From positions 111,568 through 175,567 of the forward strand of contig NZ_SSOB01000015.1 of the NCBI RefSeq assembly GCF_004801405.1: 64,000 nucleotides of DNA. The letters are read 5' to 3'. Shown piece after piece: positions 18,189 to 29,305 of the stretch (position 1 is the stretch's first letter; each line of letters opens with the position of its first letter). The stretch is from Cohnella fermenti (GTDB taxonomy: Bacteria; Bacillota; Bacilli; Paenibacillales; Paenibacillaceae). Made by a program: the position numbers and the translations under genes. The notes beneath the pieces were generated by a model. That model worked only from the letters and a program-made list of their open reading frames with translations. It did not search any database and was not told the DNA's origin.

Positions 18189-18213
18189 CGGTCAGGGAGC
18201 GCTTCCCTGACCG
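18189..18213 (-). terminator. Hairpin after the sensor kinase gene
   Basis: GGTCAGGGA and TCCCTGACC form a 10-bp stem with a tiny loop just downstream of the kinase stop. No T-tract follows on the minus strand, so terminator strength is doubtful. Confidence 0.5.
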
Positions 18214-18219
18214 CTGTGC

Positions 18220-19647
18220 TTAGTCTTGCGGGAGGGGAAGCCGCACCTCGAAGGTGCTTCCGCCCCTGCTGTGGCCGCGATCCCCGCCTCCACCTGTACC
18301 GCCATCTCCGCCCGCTCCACTCCCGCCCGCGCTGCCGCGAGCGACGACCGAGATGCGGCCCTGATGGGCGTCGACGATCCACTTGGCGATCGAGAGCCCG
18401 AGGCCGTGGCCCCCGGCCTCCCTGGCGCGGGCCTGGTCCGAGCGATAGAACCGGTCGAAGATGCGCTGCGCCTCGTCGTCCGGAATGCCGGCGCCGGAAT
18501 CCGTCACCGCGATTCGGAACATCCGTCTCCGGCTCATGGCGAGCGGGTCAAGCTCGACGACAATCCGGCCGCCTTCGGGCGAGTACTTGATGGCGTTGTC
18601 CAGCAGAATGTACAGAAGCTGGGTCAGCTTGTCCGGGTCGCCGTAGGCCGGCACGCTGGGCGGCGCCTCCAGCTCGATCGCGATTCCCTTGGCCGCGGAG
18701 AGCAGCTCCATGGAACGGATCGTCCGCTCGGCCCACGGGCGAAGATCGAACTTCCGGCGGTCCAATTGCACGTCGCCGGAATCGGTGCGGGCGATCATCA
18801 GCAGGTCGGACACCATGGCGGACATCCGCTTCACCTCGTTCCGCATGCCTTCGAGCGTGCGCTCCGTATACTCGGGGCTCTCCTCCGAAGGCTCCCTCGT
18901 CTCCATCCGGATCGAGTCGATCGAGGAGAGCATGACGCTGAGAGGAGTGCGCAGCTCGTGAGACGCGTCGGCCAGGAACCGCTTCTGCCGCGAATACGAT
19001 TGCTTGATCGGAATCATCGCTTTGCCCGACATGTAGCGGGCCGTCCAGTAGGCAATCAGCGAGAAGGCGGCGGCAAGTCCGATAAGCGCGAGCAGCATTA
19101 ATTGGAAGGTGCGGTAACGGGAAGTGACGTTCAAGCCTACATACAGCGTTGCGCCGACATCGGGGCCGAGGTTGATCGCCTCTCCCGCCATCATGAGGCG
19201 AACGGCGGAGGTTGCGCCTTCGAGCGTTCCGTTGCGAATGGACCCGGGCTTCGGCGTCCAGCCGCTCACAAGGGCGAGGATGTTCTCCCGCAGCGAGGGA
19301 GCGGCCTCGCTGCCCGCGAGGATCGACCCGTCTTCTCCTATTAAGTAATAGAAGAAAAGCTCGTTGCCCGACTTGCGGAACCTCAGGCTGTCCAGGTCGA
19401 ACCGGTCGATCTTCCGATTGTCGCTCCAATCGCTGCGAAGCTGATCGGTCTGCTGGCGAAGAAGCTCTCGCAGATCGCTCGCCTGCTCGCTCATGATCAA
19501 GTAATGAAGCAGGAAGTATATAACGGCGATAAACAGCGCCAGGAACAGCGTAATCAACCCGGTGTAAAGCAAGGTCAGCCGGTAGTGGGTGCGGCGGAAC
19601 AGATCCTTGCGGCCGTCAGAGATAGAGAGCGGTTTACGGTCCGTCAT
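18220..19647 (-). CDS. Two-component sensor histidine kinase
   Basis: A 475-residue membrane kinase partnered with the response regulator at 19634-20335 (14-base overlap). Helices at about 23-50 and 183-203 flank an extracytoplasmic domain of about 130 residues. The phosphoacceptor motif ASHELRTPLS places the histidine at residue 230. Later come the N box (LLDNAIKYSPEGG), G1 (DSGAGIPDDEA), and G2 (GGHGLGLSIAKW). A Gly/Ser/Arg-rich run of about 25 residues (about 438-463) is inserted between RISVVARG and the last strand STFEVRLPL, where most kinases have only a few residues. The likely target is the divergent secreted protein gene at 20537. The signal is unknown. Confidence 0.92.
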   Translation of the reverse strand: MTDRKPLSISDGRKDLFRRTHYRLTLLYTGLITLFLALFIAVIYFLLHYLIMSEQASDLRELLRQQTDQLRSDWSDNRKIDRFDLDSLRFRKSGNELFFYYLIGEDGSILAGSEAAPSLRENILALVSGWTPKPGSIRNGTLEGATSAVRLMMAGEAINLGPDVGATLYVGLNVTSRYRTFQLMLLALIGLAAAFSLIAYWTARYMSGKAMIPIKQSYSRQKRFLADASHELRTPLSVMLSSIDSIRMETREPSEESPEYTERTLEGMRNEVKRMSAMVSDLLMIARTDSGDVQLDRRKFDLRPWAERTIRSMELLSAAKGIAIELEAPPSVPAYGDPDKLTQLLYILLDNAIKYSPEGGRIVVELDPLAMSRRRMFRIAVTDSGAGIPDDEAQRIFDRFYRSDQARAREAGGHGLGLSIAKWIVDAHQGRISVVARGSAGGSGAGGDGGTGGGGDRGHSRGGSTFEVRLPLPQD

Positions 19648-20335
19648 CGGAGCCCGCCTCCAACTTGTACCCGACTCCCCGCACGCTGTGGATGCTGTCG
19701 CTGTGGCCGAAGGGCTTCAGCTTCTTGCGCAGCAGCTTGACCGTCGCGTCGACAATCTTGGGCGACACCTCCGATTCATACCCCCAGATTCTCTCCATAA
19801 TAAGCTCCCGGGGGAGAACCGCTCCCCGGTTGCGCTGCAGCAGATCGAGAAGCTGGAATTCGCGCGGGCTGAGCGCGGCGGAGAAGCTCTCCTGCGATAT
19901 CTCCTGGCTGCTGCGGTTCAGAACGAGCCCATCCAGCCGCACCTTCTCCTCCAGCACCGGCGCGAAGTTCCTTCGGCATAACGCGCGAAGCCGGGCGAGC
20001 AGCTCCCCGATCTCGAACGGCTTCATCAAGTAGTCGTCGGCTCCCGCGTCGAGCCCCTCGATGCGATCCTCGAGCGCATCCTTGGCCGTCAGCATCAGGA
20101 TCGCTCCGGAATAACGCTCCTTGCGAAGCCGGCGGCAAGCCTCGACCCCGCTCAGCTTCGGCATCATCCAATCCAATATCGCGACGTCGTAGAACGACGA
20201 CAGGCAGTATTCGCATGCATCCTCCCCGTTGCGCACCCAGTCCACCGCCTCCAGGCCGCTCTTCCTTAACATGCGAACGACGAGGGCGCCCAAGTGAGGA
20301 TCATCCTCGGCCAGCAATACCCGTTGCGGATTCAT
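19634..20335 (-). CDS. OmpR/PhoB-family response regulator
   Basis: A 233-residue regulator from ATG 20335, chosen because AGGAGGG lies at the right distance; an in-frame extension to 20356 lacks this. The receiver domain has the acidic pair at 11-12, phosphoacceptor Asp55 (ILDWMMP), Thr83 and Lys105 (LMKPFE). The C-terminal winged helix ends with TVKLLRKKLKPF and VRGVGYKL. It shares an operon with the kinase at 18220. A pair of TTTCACC heptamers near 20457-20474 in the divergent promoter region is a plausible binding site. Confidence 0.93.
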   Translation of the reverse strand: MNPQRVLLAEDDPHLGALVVRMLRKSGLEAVDWVRNGEDACEYCLSSFYDVAILDWMMPKLSGVEACRRLRKERYSGAILMLTAKDALEDRIEGLDAGADDYLMKPFEIGELLARLRALCRRNFAPVLEEKVRLDGLVLNRSSQEISQESFSAALSPREFQLLDLLQRNRGAVLPRELIMERIWGYESEVSPKIVDATVKLLRKKLKPFGHSDSIHSVRGVGYKLEAGSDDGP

Positions 20336-20456
20336 CGTTGCCCTCCTTGCCGGCACCCGGCTCTTCTGGCCGAATGCGAAGCTACCGTCTAAGCATAACG
20401 GCCCAATCTGAAAAGAAGCTGAAGCGAGGATAAGAGAAAACAGGAGAATGGCGCGC

Positions 20457-20489
20457 TTTCACCGATTTTTCACCAAGGGCCGTTATATT
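20457..20489 (+). promoter_or_regulatory. Direct heptamers and -10 box before the secreted repeat protein
   Basis: TTTCACC occurs at 20457-20463 and 20468-20474, a period of 11 bp with a 4-bp spacer, the arrangement used by OmpR-family dimers. TATATT (20484-20489) follows as a candidate -10. The heptamers occupy the -35 area, where an activator would bind. Confidence 0.5.
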
Positions 20490-20536
20490 GAGGATGTCGA
20501 CGACAACCACCATTACAACGATCAAGGAGTGTTCTC

Positions 20537-21484
20537 ATGATGAAGAAGATGCAAAAGGCAATTCCGCTGGCCGTAGGCTTGACGCTTCTCTTCTCCGGCT
20601 CCGCCTTCGCGGCGAGCCCCGAACCGTCCCATTCCGTCGCCTCGTCCTCCAAGATCGCTGCGGGCGATTACCAGATCAGCTTCGATCAGGCTTCCATCGC
20701 CTCGAACGTATATGTGCAGAACCTGCTGGGGCTGACGAAGAACGAGCTTCTGAAGAGGCTTCAGACGGGCGAGTCGCTCGAGGATATCGCGGAGGACGAA
20801 GGCGTGGACACGGACGATCTGCTCGATGCCCTGCTGCAGGCTTCCGGCAACAAAATGGCCGCCGCTGTGAAGGAGGGCGAGCTCACTTCCCAGGAATACG
20901 AGAATACGAAGACGGGCCTGAGGGACCAATTGACGGACTTCCTGGACAAGCAGGTCCCAAGCGCGAACACGAATGCGAACAATGCGAACGCGAATACGAA
21001 TACGAATGCGAACACGAGCGCCGCGGCGCAGACGAGCTCGAACGCAAGCAGCCACCGGCTTAACCAGGCGGCATACTTGCTCGGCTTGTCCAAGTCGGAG
21101 GTCGAGAAGCAGACGGAAGCCGGCAAGTCGATCGCGCAGCTCGCGAAGGAGCGCGGAATCGATTCCGGCAAGGTCGTGAACGGAGTCGTGTATGCGGAGA
21201 AGCTGTGGATCGCCGAGCAGTTGAAGAAGCCGTGGACCGGAACGAGCGCGAGCACGTCGGAGCAGCAGCAGGAGTTCAAGGACAACGGTTATCTGGCGAA
21301 GGCGGCGAGCCTTCTCGGCCTGACGGAGACGCAGCTTGCCGCGAGGCTGAAGGCCGGGGCGACCGTCGAGCAGCTTGCGAAGGAGCGCGGAATCGACCTG
21401 AGCAAGATTACGAGCGGACTCGTGAGCTTGGCGCAAGAGCGAATCTCCAAGGCGGTCAATACGCAGGGGGGACATCTGGAATAG
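20537..21484 (+). CDS. Secreted protein with three LGLT/LAxERGID repeats
   Basis: A 315-residue exported protein. ATG 20537 follows AAGGAG. The signal peptide ends near SAFAAS. Three copies of an about 50-residue helical module are seen at about 53-95, 176-215 and 248-290: (A)xLLGLT/S-xxEL-xxRLxxG-xSLxxLAxERGID-xxxL. Modules 1 and 2 are separated by an Asn/Ala/Thr-rich linker (about 143-165) encoded by near-perfect AAYGCG/AAYACG hexamers. Modules of this kind occur in secreted proteins of Firmicutes whose function is not established. It is divergent from, and probably regulated by, the two-component system at 18220-20335. Confidence 0.8.
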   Translation: MMKKMQKAIPLAVGLTLLFSGSAFAASPEPSHSVASSSKIAAGDYQISFDQASIASNVYVQNLLGLTKNELLKRLQTGESLEDIAEDEGVDTDDLLDALLQASGNKMAAAVKEGELTSQEYENTKTGLRDQLTDFLDKQVPSANTNANNANANTNTNANTSAAAQTSSNASSHRLNQAAYLLGLSKSEVEKQTEAGKSIAQLAKERGIDSGKVVNGVVYAEKLWIAEQLKKPWTGTSASTSEQQQEFKDNGYLAKAASLLGLTETQLAARLKAGATVEQLAKERGIDLSKITSGLVSLAQERISKAVNTQGGHLE

Positions 21485-21639
21485 GGTTCGGGGAAAATAA
21501 GGGGGGCCTTGCCGGCGGCGAGGCCCTCCGTCTGCTTGGCGTTAAGCGGACAGATGCGGAAAATTGTCGAATAATGGGGTTGCGAGGCGTACGGCGCACA
21601 CAGGGGAGCTCGCTAAATCCGCATATTTGTTTGTAGCCT

Positions 21640-21684
21640 AAATCCGAACATTCGTATTTTCACATTAAATAAGTGTTCGTCTTT
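21640..21684 (+). promoter_or_regulatory. PurR operator, two inverted PurBoxes
   Basis: AAATCCGAACATT (21640-21652) matches the Bacillus PurBox AWWWCCGAACWWT exactly. An imperfect inverted box AGTGTTCGTCTTT lies at 21672-21684. The gap of 19 bp is close to the 16-17 bp known for PurR sites. The second box abuts the -35 element. PurR represses when PRPP is low. Confidence 0.8.
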
Positions 21685-21687
21685 GAA

Positions 21688-21716
21688 TTGACATCCATGT
21701 GAGGTTGGGGTAAACT
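21688..21716 (+). promoter_or_regulatory. Sigma-A promoter of the pur operon
   Basis: TTGACA at 21688-21693 and TAAACT at 21711-21716 are separated by exactly 17 bp. The start point would be near 21723, just before the riboswitch aptamer. Confidence 0.85.
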
Positions 21717-21736
21717 TAGAACCGTAAAAAAGCTGA

Positions 21737-21810
21737 TTCGCTCGTATATAGTCGGGGATAAGGCCCGATCGTCTCTACCCGGAAACCTTAAATTACCGGA
21801 CTACGAGCTC
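21737..21810 (+). ncRNA. Purine riboswitch, guanine type
   Basis: The P1 arms GCTCGTA (21740-21746) and TACGAGC (21802-21808) enclose two hairpins with GGGATAAGGCCC-like and CCGGAAACC-like loops and the junction CTCTACC, matching the xpt-type aptamer. The specificity base in GGACTACGAG is C (position 74 in xpt numbering), which pairs with guanine or hypoxanthine rather than adenine. It would lower pur operon expression when guanine is abundant. Confidence 0.93.
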
Positions 21811-22019
21811 TGACGATGGCGAAATAGGTGGAATATCGGAGAATATGGCCGCTTGCGGCCCGGAGCCCGATGTTGCGCCTATGTGGCGTCCGTCTGGGCG
21901 GAAGTTTGGCGAACGAAGTTTCCGCAAGAGAGAAGATGGGGGTGATGGGGAATACTGACAGTATACCCATCGGCCTCTTTGTGTGTTTGGGAACGATTTA
22001 CAAGGGGAAGGGTGGATTT

Positions 22020-22502
22020 ATGTCGACACTTGTCGGCGTCATCATGGGCAGCACGTCCGATTGGGAGACCATGAAGCGAGCGTGCGACGTGCTGGACGAA
22101 CTGAACGTATCTTATGAGAAGAAGGTCGTCTCGGCTCACCGGACACCGGACCTGATGTTTGAATATGCGGAGAGCGCGGCCGGCCGCGGGCTCAAGGTGA
22201 TCATTGCGGGCGCCGGGGGCGCCGCGCATCTTCCGGGGATGGTCGCCGCGAAGACCGTCCTGCCTGTCATCGGAGTGCCCGTCAAGTCGCAAGCCTTGAA
22301 CGGGCTTGATTCGTTGCTGTCGATCGTGCAGATGCCGGGCGGCATCCCGGTCGCGACGGTCGCGATCGGAACGGCGGGGGCGACGAACGCGGGCCTGCTG
22401 GCGGCGCAGATCGTCGGCGCCTTCGATCCGGACGTTCAGGCGCGCGTTGCGGCCAGACGCGACCGGATTACGGCGGAAGTGCTCGCGGGAGAATTGCCAT
22501 GA
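22020..22502 (+). CDS. purE: N5-carboxyaminoimidazole ribonucleotide mutase
   Basis: A 160-residue enzyme converting N5-CAIR to CAIR in purine synthesis. The start ATG 22020 follows AAGGGGAAGGGTGG. The frame is open back to 21828, but that part overlaps the leader. Family motifs are GSTSDWETM at the phosphate site and SAHRTPD with the catalytic His, typical of class I PurE, which works with PurK. First gene of the pur operon; its TGA overlaps the purK ATG. Confidence 0.97.
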   Translation: MSTLVGVIMGSTSDWETMKRACDVLDELNVSYEKKVVSAHRTPDLMFEYAESAAGRGLKVIIAGAGGAAHLPGMVAAKTVLPVIGVPVKSQALNGLDSLLSIVQMPGGIPVATVAIGTAGATNAGLLAAQIVGAFDPDVQARVAARRDRITAEVLAGELP

Positions 22503-23740
22503 ATGGCGGATTCAAGCTGGTGAACCTCGGCGCGGCGGACGGCATGATCTGCGAGGACGGCTACTGCGCGGTTCCGGGCGCGGCGGAGGCACGGAAGCCG
22601 ATTCTGCCGGGTTCCACGATCGGCATTCTCGGCGGCGGCCAGCTCGGGCGAATGCTTGCCCATTCGGGCAGCCGCCTCGGCTACAAGTTCGTGACGCTGG
22701 ACCCGACGCCGGACTCGCCATGCGGCCAGACGGCACAGCAGATCGTCGCCGGCTACTCGGACCGCGAGGCGGCGCGCGAGCTGGCGAAGCGCTCGGACGT
22801 CATCACGTACGAATTCGAGAACGTCGACGCGGACGTGGCGGCGATGCTCGAACAAGAGTCGTACGTGCCGCAAGGAAGCAAGCTGCTGCATACGACGCAG
22901 CATCGCCTGCGCGAGAAGCGGGCGATCGAAGCGGCGGGGGCGCGGGTCGCTCCTTACGCGGAAGTGGACAGCCTGGCGTCGCTTCGCGAAGCGGCTTCGA
23001 GTCTCGGCTTGCCGGCCGTGCTGAAGACGGCGACCGGAGGATACGACGGCAAGGGCCAATGGGTGCTTCGCTCGGAGGATCAGTTGGCGCCCGCGTGGAG
23101 CGAGGCGGAGAAGGCGGGGACGGAGCTCGTGCTCGAGAAGTTCATCTCCTTCGAGCTGGAGATCTCGGTCATCGCGGCCCGCCGGCCTTCGGGGGAGGTC
23201 AAGACGTTCCCGCCGGCGGAGAACGTGCACGTGGACAACATTCTTCATCTGTCCATCGTGCCGGCCCGCATCTCGGACGAGGTGCGAGCCGAAGCGGAGC
23301 GCCTCGCGGTGTCCATCGCGGAGACGCTCGGCGCGGTCGGCCTGATCGCGGTCGAGATGTTCGTCGCATCGGACGGGACGCTGTACGTGAACGAGCTGGC
23401 TCCGCGTCCGCACAACTCGGGGCACTATACGATGGAGGCGTGCCGCACGTCGCAATTCGAGCAGCACATCCGCGCGATCTGCGACCTGCCGCTCGGCGAT
23501 CCGTCGCTGCTCACGCCGGTCGTCATGGCGAACATTCTGGGCGAACACATTCCTCCGCTGCTTGCGTGGATGGAATCGCGGGACGCGGAAGCGGAGCGCC
23601 TGGGCGTTGAGCCGAAGGTTCACCTGTACGGCAAGGCGGAAGCCAAGAACAAGCGCAAGATGGGGCACGTGAACGTGCTGGCTGCCCATACGGAGTCGGC
23701 GCTCGCATGGATCTCCCAATCGAATATATGGAGGGTTTGA
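22499..23740 (+). CDS. purK: N5-carboxyaminoimidazole ribonucleotide synthetase
   Basis: ATP-grasp enzyme of 413 residues that carboxylates AIR to N5-CAIR using ATP and bicarbonate. [12 protein letters not shown] marks the N-terminal domain, and [13 protein letters not shown] plus [14 protein letters not shown] the ATP-grasp core. About 36 extra residues precede the usual start, containing [11 protein letters not shown] with two cysteines; most PurK proteins begin close to the GIIGGGQ motif. ATG 22499 overlaps the purE stop and has GGGAG upstream, so the extension seems real. Confidence 0.95.
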   Translation: MNGGFKLVNLGAADGMICEDGYCAVPGAAEARKPILPGSTIGILGGGQLGRMLAHSGSRLGYKFVTLDPTPDSPCGQTAQQIVAGYSDREAARELAKRSDVITYEFENVDADVAAMLEQESYVPQGSKLLHTTQHRLREKRAIEAAGARVAPYAEVDSLASLREAASSLGLPAVLKTATGGYDGKGQWVLRSEDQLAPAWSEAEKAGTELVLEKFISFELEISVIAARRPSGEVKTFPPAENVHVDNILHLSIVPARISDEVRAEAERLAVSIAETLGAVGLIAVEMFVASDGTLYVNELAPRPHNSGHYTMEACRTSQFEQHIRAICDLPLGDPSLLTPVVMANILGEHIPPLLAWMESRDAEAERLGVEPKVHLYGKAEAKNKRKMGHVNVLAAHTESALAWISQSNIWRV

Positions 23741-23747
23741 TTTTACG

Positions 23748-25043
<1,296 letters not shown>

Positions 25044-25145
25044 GCCTCGCGCCGCTGGGGCAGGAATAAGTGTATAAATGGACTTCATTAAATAATAAGC
25101 ACGATCGCATGCAGCAAGATTAAGTTGCCACCCAAGGAGGCCATC

Positions 25146-26036
25146 ATGTCCACCGTAACGCTGTCCACCGCCGAAGGGCTGATCCAAGCTCCGCTCCTCC
25201 ACAAAGGCAAGGTGCGCGAGCTGTACGACCTCGGCGACCGGCTTCTGATCGTCGTCACCGACCGCATCTCGGCTTTCGACTATGTGCTGGACCCGCCCGT
25301 TCCGGGCAAGGGCTCCGTGCTGAACGGGCTCAGCTCGTTCTGGTTCGACCAGACGGCGGAGCTGCTCCCGAATCACGTCGTCCATACGGACGTCAACCTC
25401 CTGGGCGACCTCGTTGCCGAAGAGGACAAGCCGAAGCTGGCGGGCCGCATCATGGTGTCGAAGAAGGCGAAGCGCATCGACATCGAGTGCGTTGTCCGCG
25501 GCTATATCACCGGCGGCGGCTGGCGCCAGTACCAGACGACGGGCGAAGTGAACGGCATCAAGCTGCCGGAAGGGCTGCGCAAGAACTCGAAGCTCGAGCT
25601 GCCGATCTTCACCCCGGCTGGCAAGAACGATGTCGGCCACGACGAGGACATCCCGTTCGAGGAGATGGCCCGCCGCGTCGGCCAAGACCTGGCGGAGCAG
25701 CTTAAGCAGCTCAGCTTGAAGCTCTACTCCTTCGGGCGCGACTTCTGCGCGAAGAAGGGCATCATTCTCGCCGACTGCAAGTTCGAATTCGGCCTTATCG
25801 ATAACGAGGTCATTCTGATCGACGAGCTGTTCACCCCGGATTCCTCGCGCTTCTGGGCCGAAGAGAACTACAAGCTCGACGTCGAGATCGACAGCATGGA
25901 CAAGGAGCCGGTGCGCGCCTACCTCTCGAATTCGGACTGGGACAAGAACAGCCCGCCTCCGAGCTTGCCGGACGAGGTTGTTGCGGCGACTTCGGCCCGG
26001 TACCGGGACATTGCGAATCGCCTGATGAACGGTTGA
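25146..26036 (+). CDS. purC: SAICAR synthetase
   Basis: A 296-residue enzyme joining aspartate to CAIR with ATP. ATG 25146 follows AAGGAGG; the frame is open from 25125. KGKVRELYDLGDRLLIVVTDRISAFD is the family N-terminus, and IECVVRGYITGGGW and FGLIDNEVILIDELFTPDSSRFW are conserved. It is of the longer type (about 290-300 residues, as in yeast Ade1), longer than the 240-residue Bacillus protein. Confidence 0.96.
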   Translation: MSTVTLSTAEGLIQAPLLHKGKVRELYDLGDRLLIVVTDRISAFDYVLDPPVPGKGSVLNGLSSFWFDQTAELLPNHVVHTDVNLLGDLVAEEDKPKLAGRIMVSKKAKRIDIECVVRGYITGGGWRQYQTTGEVNGIKLPEGLRKNSKLELPIFTPAGKNDVGHDEDIPFEEMARRVGQDLAEQLKQLSLKLYSFGRDFCAKKGIILADCKFEFGLIDNEVILIDELFTPDSSRFWAEENYKLDVEIDSMDKEPVRAYLSNSDWDKNSPPPSLPDEVVAATSARYRDIANRLMNG

Positions 26037-26142
26037 TTACCGGCTGATCGCCCCTTCAGACAGAACGCCCCGCCGCCCGCGACAAGCCGCACGGATGGGA
26101 CAAGACCACACCTTTTTCCCCAACATAGGAGGAGAATCACTC

Positions 26143-26385
26143 ATGAAAGCAACGGTATACGTAACGATCAAGGAAAACGTGCTCGACCCGCAGGGCAACG
26201 CCGTCCAAGGCTCTCTGCAGACGCTTGGCTTCAGCGAAGTCGCGAAGGTGCGCATCGGCAAGTACCTGGAGCTTCAGCTCGACACGACGGACCGCGCGGA
26301 AGCGGAAGAACGCGTCAAGGCGATGTGCGAGAAGCTGCTCGCCAACACCGTCGTCGAAGACTACCGCTTCGAACTGGAGGGCTGA
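26143..26385 (+). CDS. purS: FGAM synthase subunit PurS
   Basis: An 80-residue small subunit that bridges PurQ and PurL so ammonia can pass between them. ATG 26143 follows AGGAGGAG. The pattern ATVYVTIKENVLDPQGNAVQGSL is diagnostic. It lies 6 bases before purQ. Confidence 0.97.
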   Translation: MKATVYVTIKENVLDPQGNAVQGSLQTLGFSEVAKVRIGKYLELQLDTTDRAEAEERVKAMCEKLLANTVVEDYRFELEG

Positions 26386-26391
26386 GACCTC

Positions 26392-27084
26392 ATGAAATTC
26401 GCGGTTCTCGTGTTCCCGGGCTCCAACTGCGACATCGACATGCTTAAGGCAGTCGAAGACGTCGTGCAGCAGCCCGTCGATTACGTCTGGTATACGTCCA
26501 CCGACCTGTCTGAGTATGATGCGATTCTCGTTCCGGGGGGCTTCTCCTACGGCGACTACCTGCGCTGCGGCGCGATGGCCCAGCTCGCTCCGGTCATGCA
26601 AGAGGTGCGCAAGGCGGCGGAAGCGGGCAAGTTCGTCCTCGGAGTCTGCAACGGCTTCCAGATTCTCACCGAAGCGGGCCTCCTGCCGGGAGCGCTTATC
26701 CGCAACGACTCGCTGAAGTTCCGCTGCCACCAGGTCGGGCTTCGTGTCGAGAACGCCGGCACGGCATTCACGAACGATTACGAGCAAGGCGAAGTCGTCA
26801 CGATCCCGATCGCGCACGGCGAAGGCAACTTCTTCTGCGACGAGGAGACGCTGGCCAGCCTGAACAAGAACAACCAGATCGTATTCCGCTACGCGGGGGA
26901 CAACCCGAACGGCTCCCTGGACAACATCGCGGGCATCTGCAACGAGAAGGGCAACGTCGTCGGCATGATGCCGCACCCGGAACGCGCGGTCAGCGAGCTG
27001 CTTGGCTCGGCGGACGGCGCCCGGATGTTCACATCAGTACTCAACGCTTGGAGGGAACGCAATGGCGCAGCAAGTATCCGCTAA
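26392..27084 (+). CDS. purQ: FGAM synthase glutaminase subunit PurQ
   Basis: A 230-residue class I glutaminase supplying ammonia for FGAR to FGAM conversion. The nucleophile Cys is in GVCNGFQIL and the His/Glu dyad in [19 protein letters not shown] begins the protein, as usual. It overlaps purL by 23 bases. Confidence 0.97.
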   Translation: MKFAVLVFPGSNCDIDMLKAVEDVVQQPVDYVWYTSTDLSEYDAILVPGGFSYGDYLRCGAMAQLAPVMQEVRKAAEAGKFVLGVCNGFQILTEAGLLPGALIRNDSLKFRCHQVGLRVENAGTAFTNDYEQGEVVTIPIAHGEGNFFCDEETLASLNKNNQIVFRYAGDNPNGSLDNIAGICNEKGNVVGMMPHPERAVSELLGSADGARMFTSVLNAWRERNGAASIR

Positions 27085-29305
27085 GGAGCCGACGATCGAG
27101 CAGATCGCCGAGCAGAAGATATACAAGCAATTCGGGGTATCCGACTCCGAGTATGAACTGATCTGCGGGTTCCTCGGCCGCAAGCCGAACTACACCGAGA
27201 TCGGCGTGTTCAGCGTCATGTGGTCCGAGCATTGCGCGTACAAGAACTCGAAGCCGCTGCTGCGCCGCTTCCCGACGACCGGGCCGCGCGTCCTCATGGG
27301 ACCGGGCGAAGGCGCGGGCATCGTCGATATCGGCGACAACCAGGCCGTCGTGTTCAAGATCGAGTCGCACAATCACCCGTCCGCGGTCGAGCCGTACCAA
27401 GGCGCGGCAACCGGCGTCGGCGGCATCATCCGCGACATCTTCTCGATGGGCTCCCGCCCGATCGCCTTGCTCAACTCGCTGCGCTTCGGCAAGCTTGAGA
27501 ACGACCGCGTCCGCTACCTGTTCGAGCATGTGGTGAGCGGCATCGCCGGCTACGGCAACTGTATCGGCATCCCGACCGTCGCGGGCGAAGTGATGTTCGA
27601 CGAAGCGTACGAAGGCAACCCGCTCGTCAACGCGATGTGCGTCGGCCTCATCGACCACGACCAGATCCAGCGCGGCGTCGCCAAGGGCGTCGGCAACCCG
27701 GTGTTCTACGTCGGCCCGGCGACCGGACGCGACGGCATCCACGGCGCGACGTTCGCTTCAGAGGACCTGACCGCGGAATCCGAAGCGAAGCGCTCGGCCG
27801 TCCAGGTCGGCGACCCGTTCATGGAGAAGCTCGTCATGGAAGCGACGCTCGAGCTGATCGCCTCCGGCATCGTGCTCGGCATTCAGGACATGGGCGCCGC
27901 AGGCCTCACCTGCTCCAGCGCGGAGATGGCGTCCAAGGCCGGCAACGGCATGGAGCTGTACCTCGACGAGGTTCCGCAGCGCGAAGAAGGCATGACGGCG
28001 TACGAGATGATGCTGTCCGAGTCGCAGGAGCGCATGCTGTTCGTCACCGAGCCGCAGCATGAGGAGCAAGCGAAGGCGATCTTCGAGCGTTGGGGCCTCC
28101 ACTGCGCGAAGGTGGGCAAGGTAACCGACGACGGCCGCCTGCGCCTGTTCCACAAGGGAGAAGAAGTGGCCGACATGCCGGTCAAGGCGCTTGTCGACGA
28201 CTGCCCGATCTACGAGAAGCCGTCCAAGGTGCCGGACTACTACCTGAAGAACGGCTCCGTCGACACGAACGGCTATGAGCAAGCGACCGATCTGACGGAC
28301 GCGCTGCGCAAAGTGCTCGGCTCCCCCTCGCTCGCGAGCAAGGAGTGGGTGTACAGCCAGTACGATTACCAGGTGCGGACTTCGACTGCGGTCGTTCCGG
28401 GCTCCGATGCCGCCGTCGTGACGATTCGCGGCACGCGCAAGGCGCTGGCGATGACGACGGACTGCAACGGCCGTTACGTCTACCTCGATCCGGAAGTCGG
28501 CGGACGCATCGCGGTCGCGGAAGCGGCGCGCAACATCGTCTGCTCCGGCGGCGAGCCGCTGGCGATCACCGACAACCTGAACTTCGGTTCGCCGGAGAAG
28601 CCGGAAGTGTTCTGGCAGATGGAGAAGGCGGTCGACGGCATGGCGGAAGCTTGCCGCTTCCTCGAGACGCCGGTTATCGGCGGCAACGTCTCCTTGTACA
28701 ACGAGAACTCGAAGGGCGCCATCTACCCGACGCCGGTCGTCGGCATGGTCGGCCTCGTTCACGACACGGACCACATCACGACGCAAGAGTTCAAGGCCGA
28801 AGGCGACGTCATCTTCCTGCTCGGCGAGACGAAGGCGGAGCTTGGCGGCAGCGAATTCCAGTACGCCGTTCACGGCGTCACGGAAGGCCGTCCTCCGGAG
28901 CTTGACCTTGCGACCGAGCAGCGCCTGCACAAGGCCGTTCTCGGCCTGATCCAGCAAGGGCTCGTCGCTTCGGCGCACGACCTGTCCGAAGGGGGCCTTG
29001 CGGCGGCGCTCGCGGAATCCGGCTTCGGCCGCGGCCTTGGCGCAACGGTCGACTTCCAGTCGAACCTGCGCCCGGACATCGCACTGTTCAGCGAATCGCA
29101 ATCGCGCATCCTGCTGTCGGCGAAGCCGGACAAGGCGGAAGAGGTAGCTGCGGCGCTTAAGGCGGCCGGAGTGCCGGCTGCGCAGCTCGGCACGGTAGGC
29201 GGAGAGAACCTGACGATCAAGATCAACGGACATACGGCCATCTCGGCGCCACTCGGCGAATTCCGCAAGGAATGGAAGGAAGCGATCCCATGCCGGATGA
29301 AGTGA
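27062..29305 (+). CDS. purL: FGAM synthase catalytic subunit PurL
   Basis: A 747-residue small-type PurL, which needs PurS and PurQ, unlike the 1,300-residue enterobacterial enzyme. ATG 27062 lies within pur[35 protein letters not shown] and [10 protein letters not shown] are family motifs for ATP and substrate binding. It overlaps purF by 16 bases. Confidence 0.97.
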   Translation: MAQQVSAKEPTIEQIAEQKIYKQFGVSDSEYELICGFLGRKPNYTEIGVFSVMWSEHCAYKNSKPLLRRFPTTGPRVLMGPGEGAGIVDIGDNQAVVFKIESHNHPSAVEPYQGAATGVGGIIRDIFSMGSRPIALLNSLRFGKLENDRVRYLFEHVVSGIAGYGNCIGIPTVAGEVMFDEAYEGNPLVNAMCVGLIDHDQIQRGVAKGVGNPVFYVGPATGRDGIHGATFASEDLTAESEAKRSAVQVGDPFMEKLVMEATLELIASGIVLGIQDMGAAGLTCSSAEMASKAGNGMELYLDEVPQREEGMTAYEMMLSESQERMLFVTEPQHEEQAKAIFERWGLHCAKVGKVTDDGRLRLFHKGEEVADMPVKALVDDCPIYEKPSKVPDYYLKNGSVDTNGYEQATDLTDALRKVLGSPSLASKEWVYSQYDYQVRTSTAVVPGSDAAVVTIRGTRKALAMTTDCNGRYVYLDPEVGGRIAVAEAARNIVCSGGEPLAITDNLNFGSPEKPEVFWQMEKAVDGMAEACRFLETPVIGGNVSLYNENSKGAIYPTPVVGMVGLVHDTDHITTQEFKAEGDVIFLLGETKAELGGSEFQYAVHGVTEGRPPELDLATEQRLHKAVLGLIQQGLVASAHDLSEGGLAAALAESGFGRGLGATVDFQSNLRPDIALFSESQSRILLSAKPDKAEEVAAALKAAGVPAAQLGTVGGENLTIKINGHTAISAPLGEFRKEWKEAIPCRMK

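Larger units (their letters stand above)
21485..22019 (+). other. Long purE leader region
   Basis: This 535-bp gap begins with an imperfect G/C hairpin (about 21505-21533) that may end the preceding gene, then holds the PurR boxes, the promoter, the guanine riboswitch and about 210 bp of leader. The leader contains GGCCGCTTGCGGCC (21847-21860), a perfect hairpin, but no terminator with a T-tract is visible, so the expression platform is unclear. The purE frame is open from 21828 without a stop. Confidence 0.6.

Noticed and set aside
17969..18382. 137-codon minus-strand ORF across the kinase tail and truncated Rpn copy
   Set aside because: It is out of frame with both the kinase and the Rpn remnant and is Arg-rich, as expected of a shadow frame.
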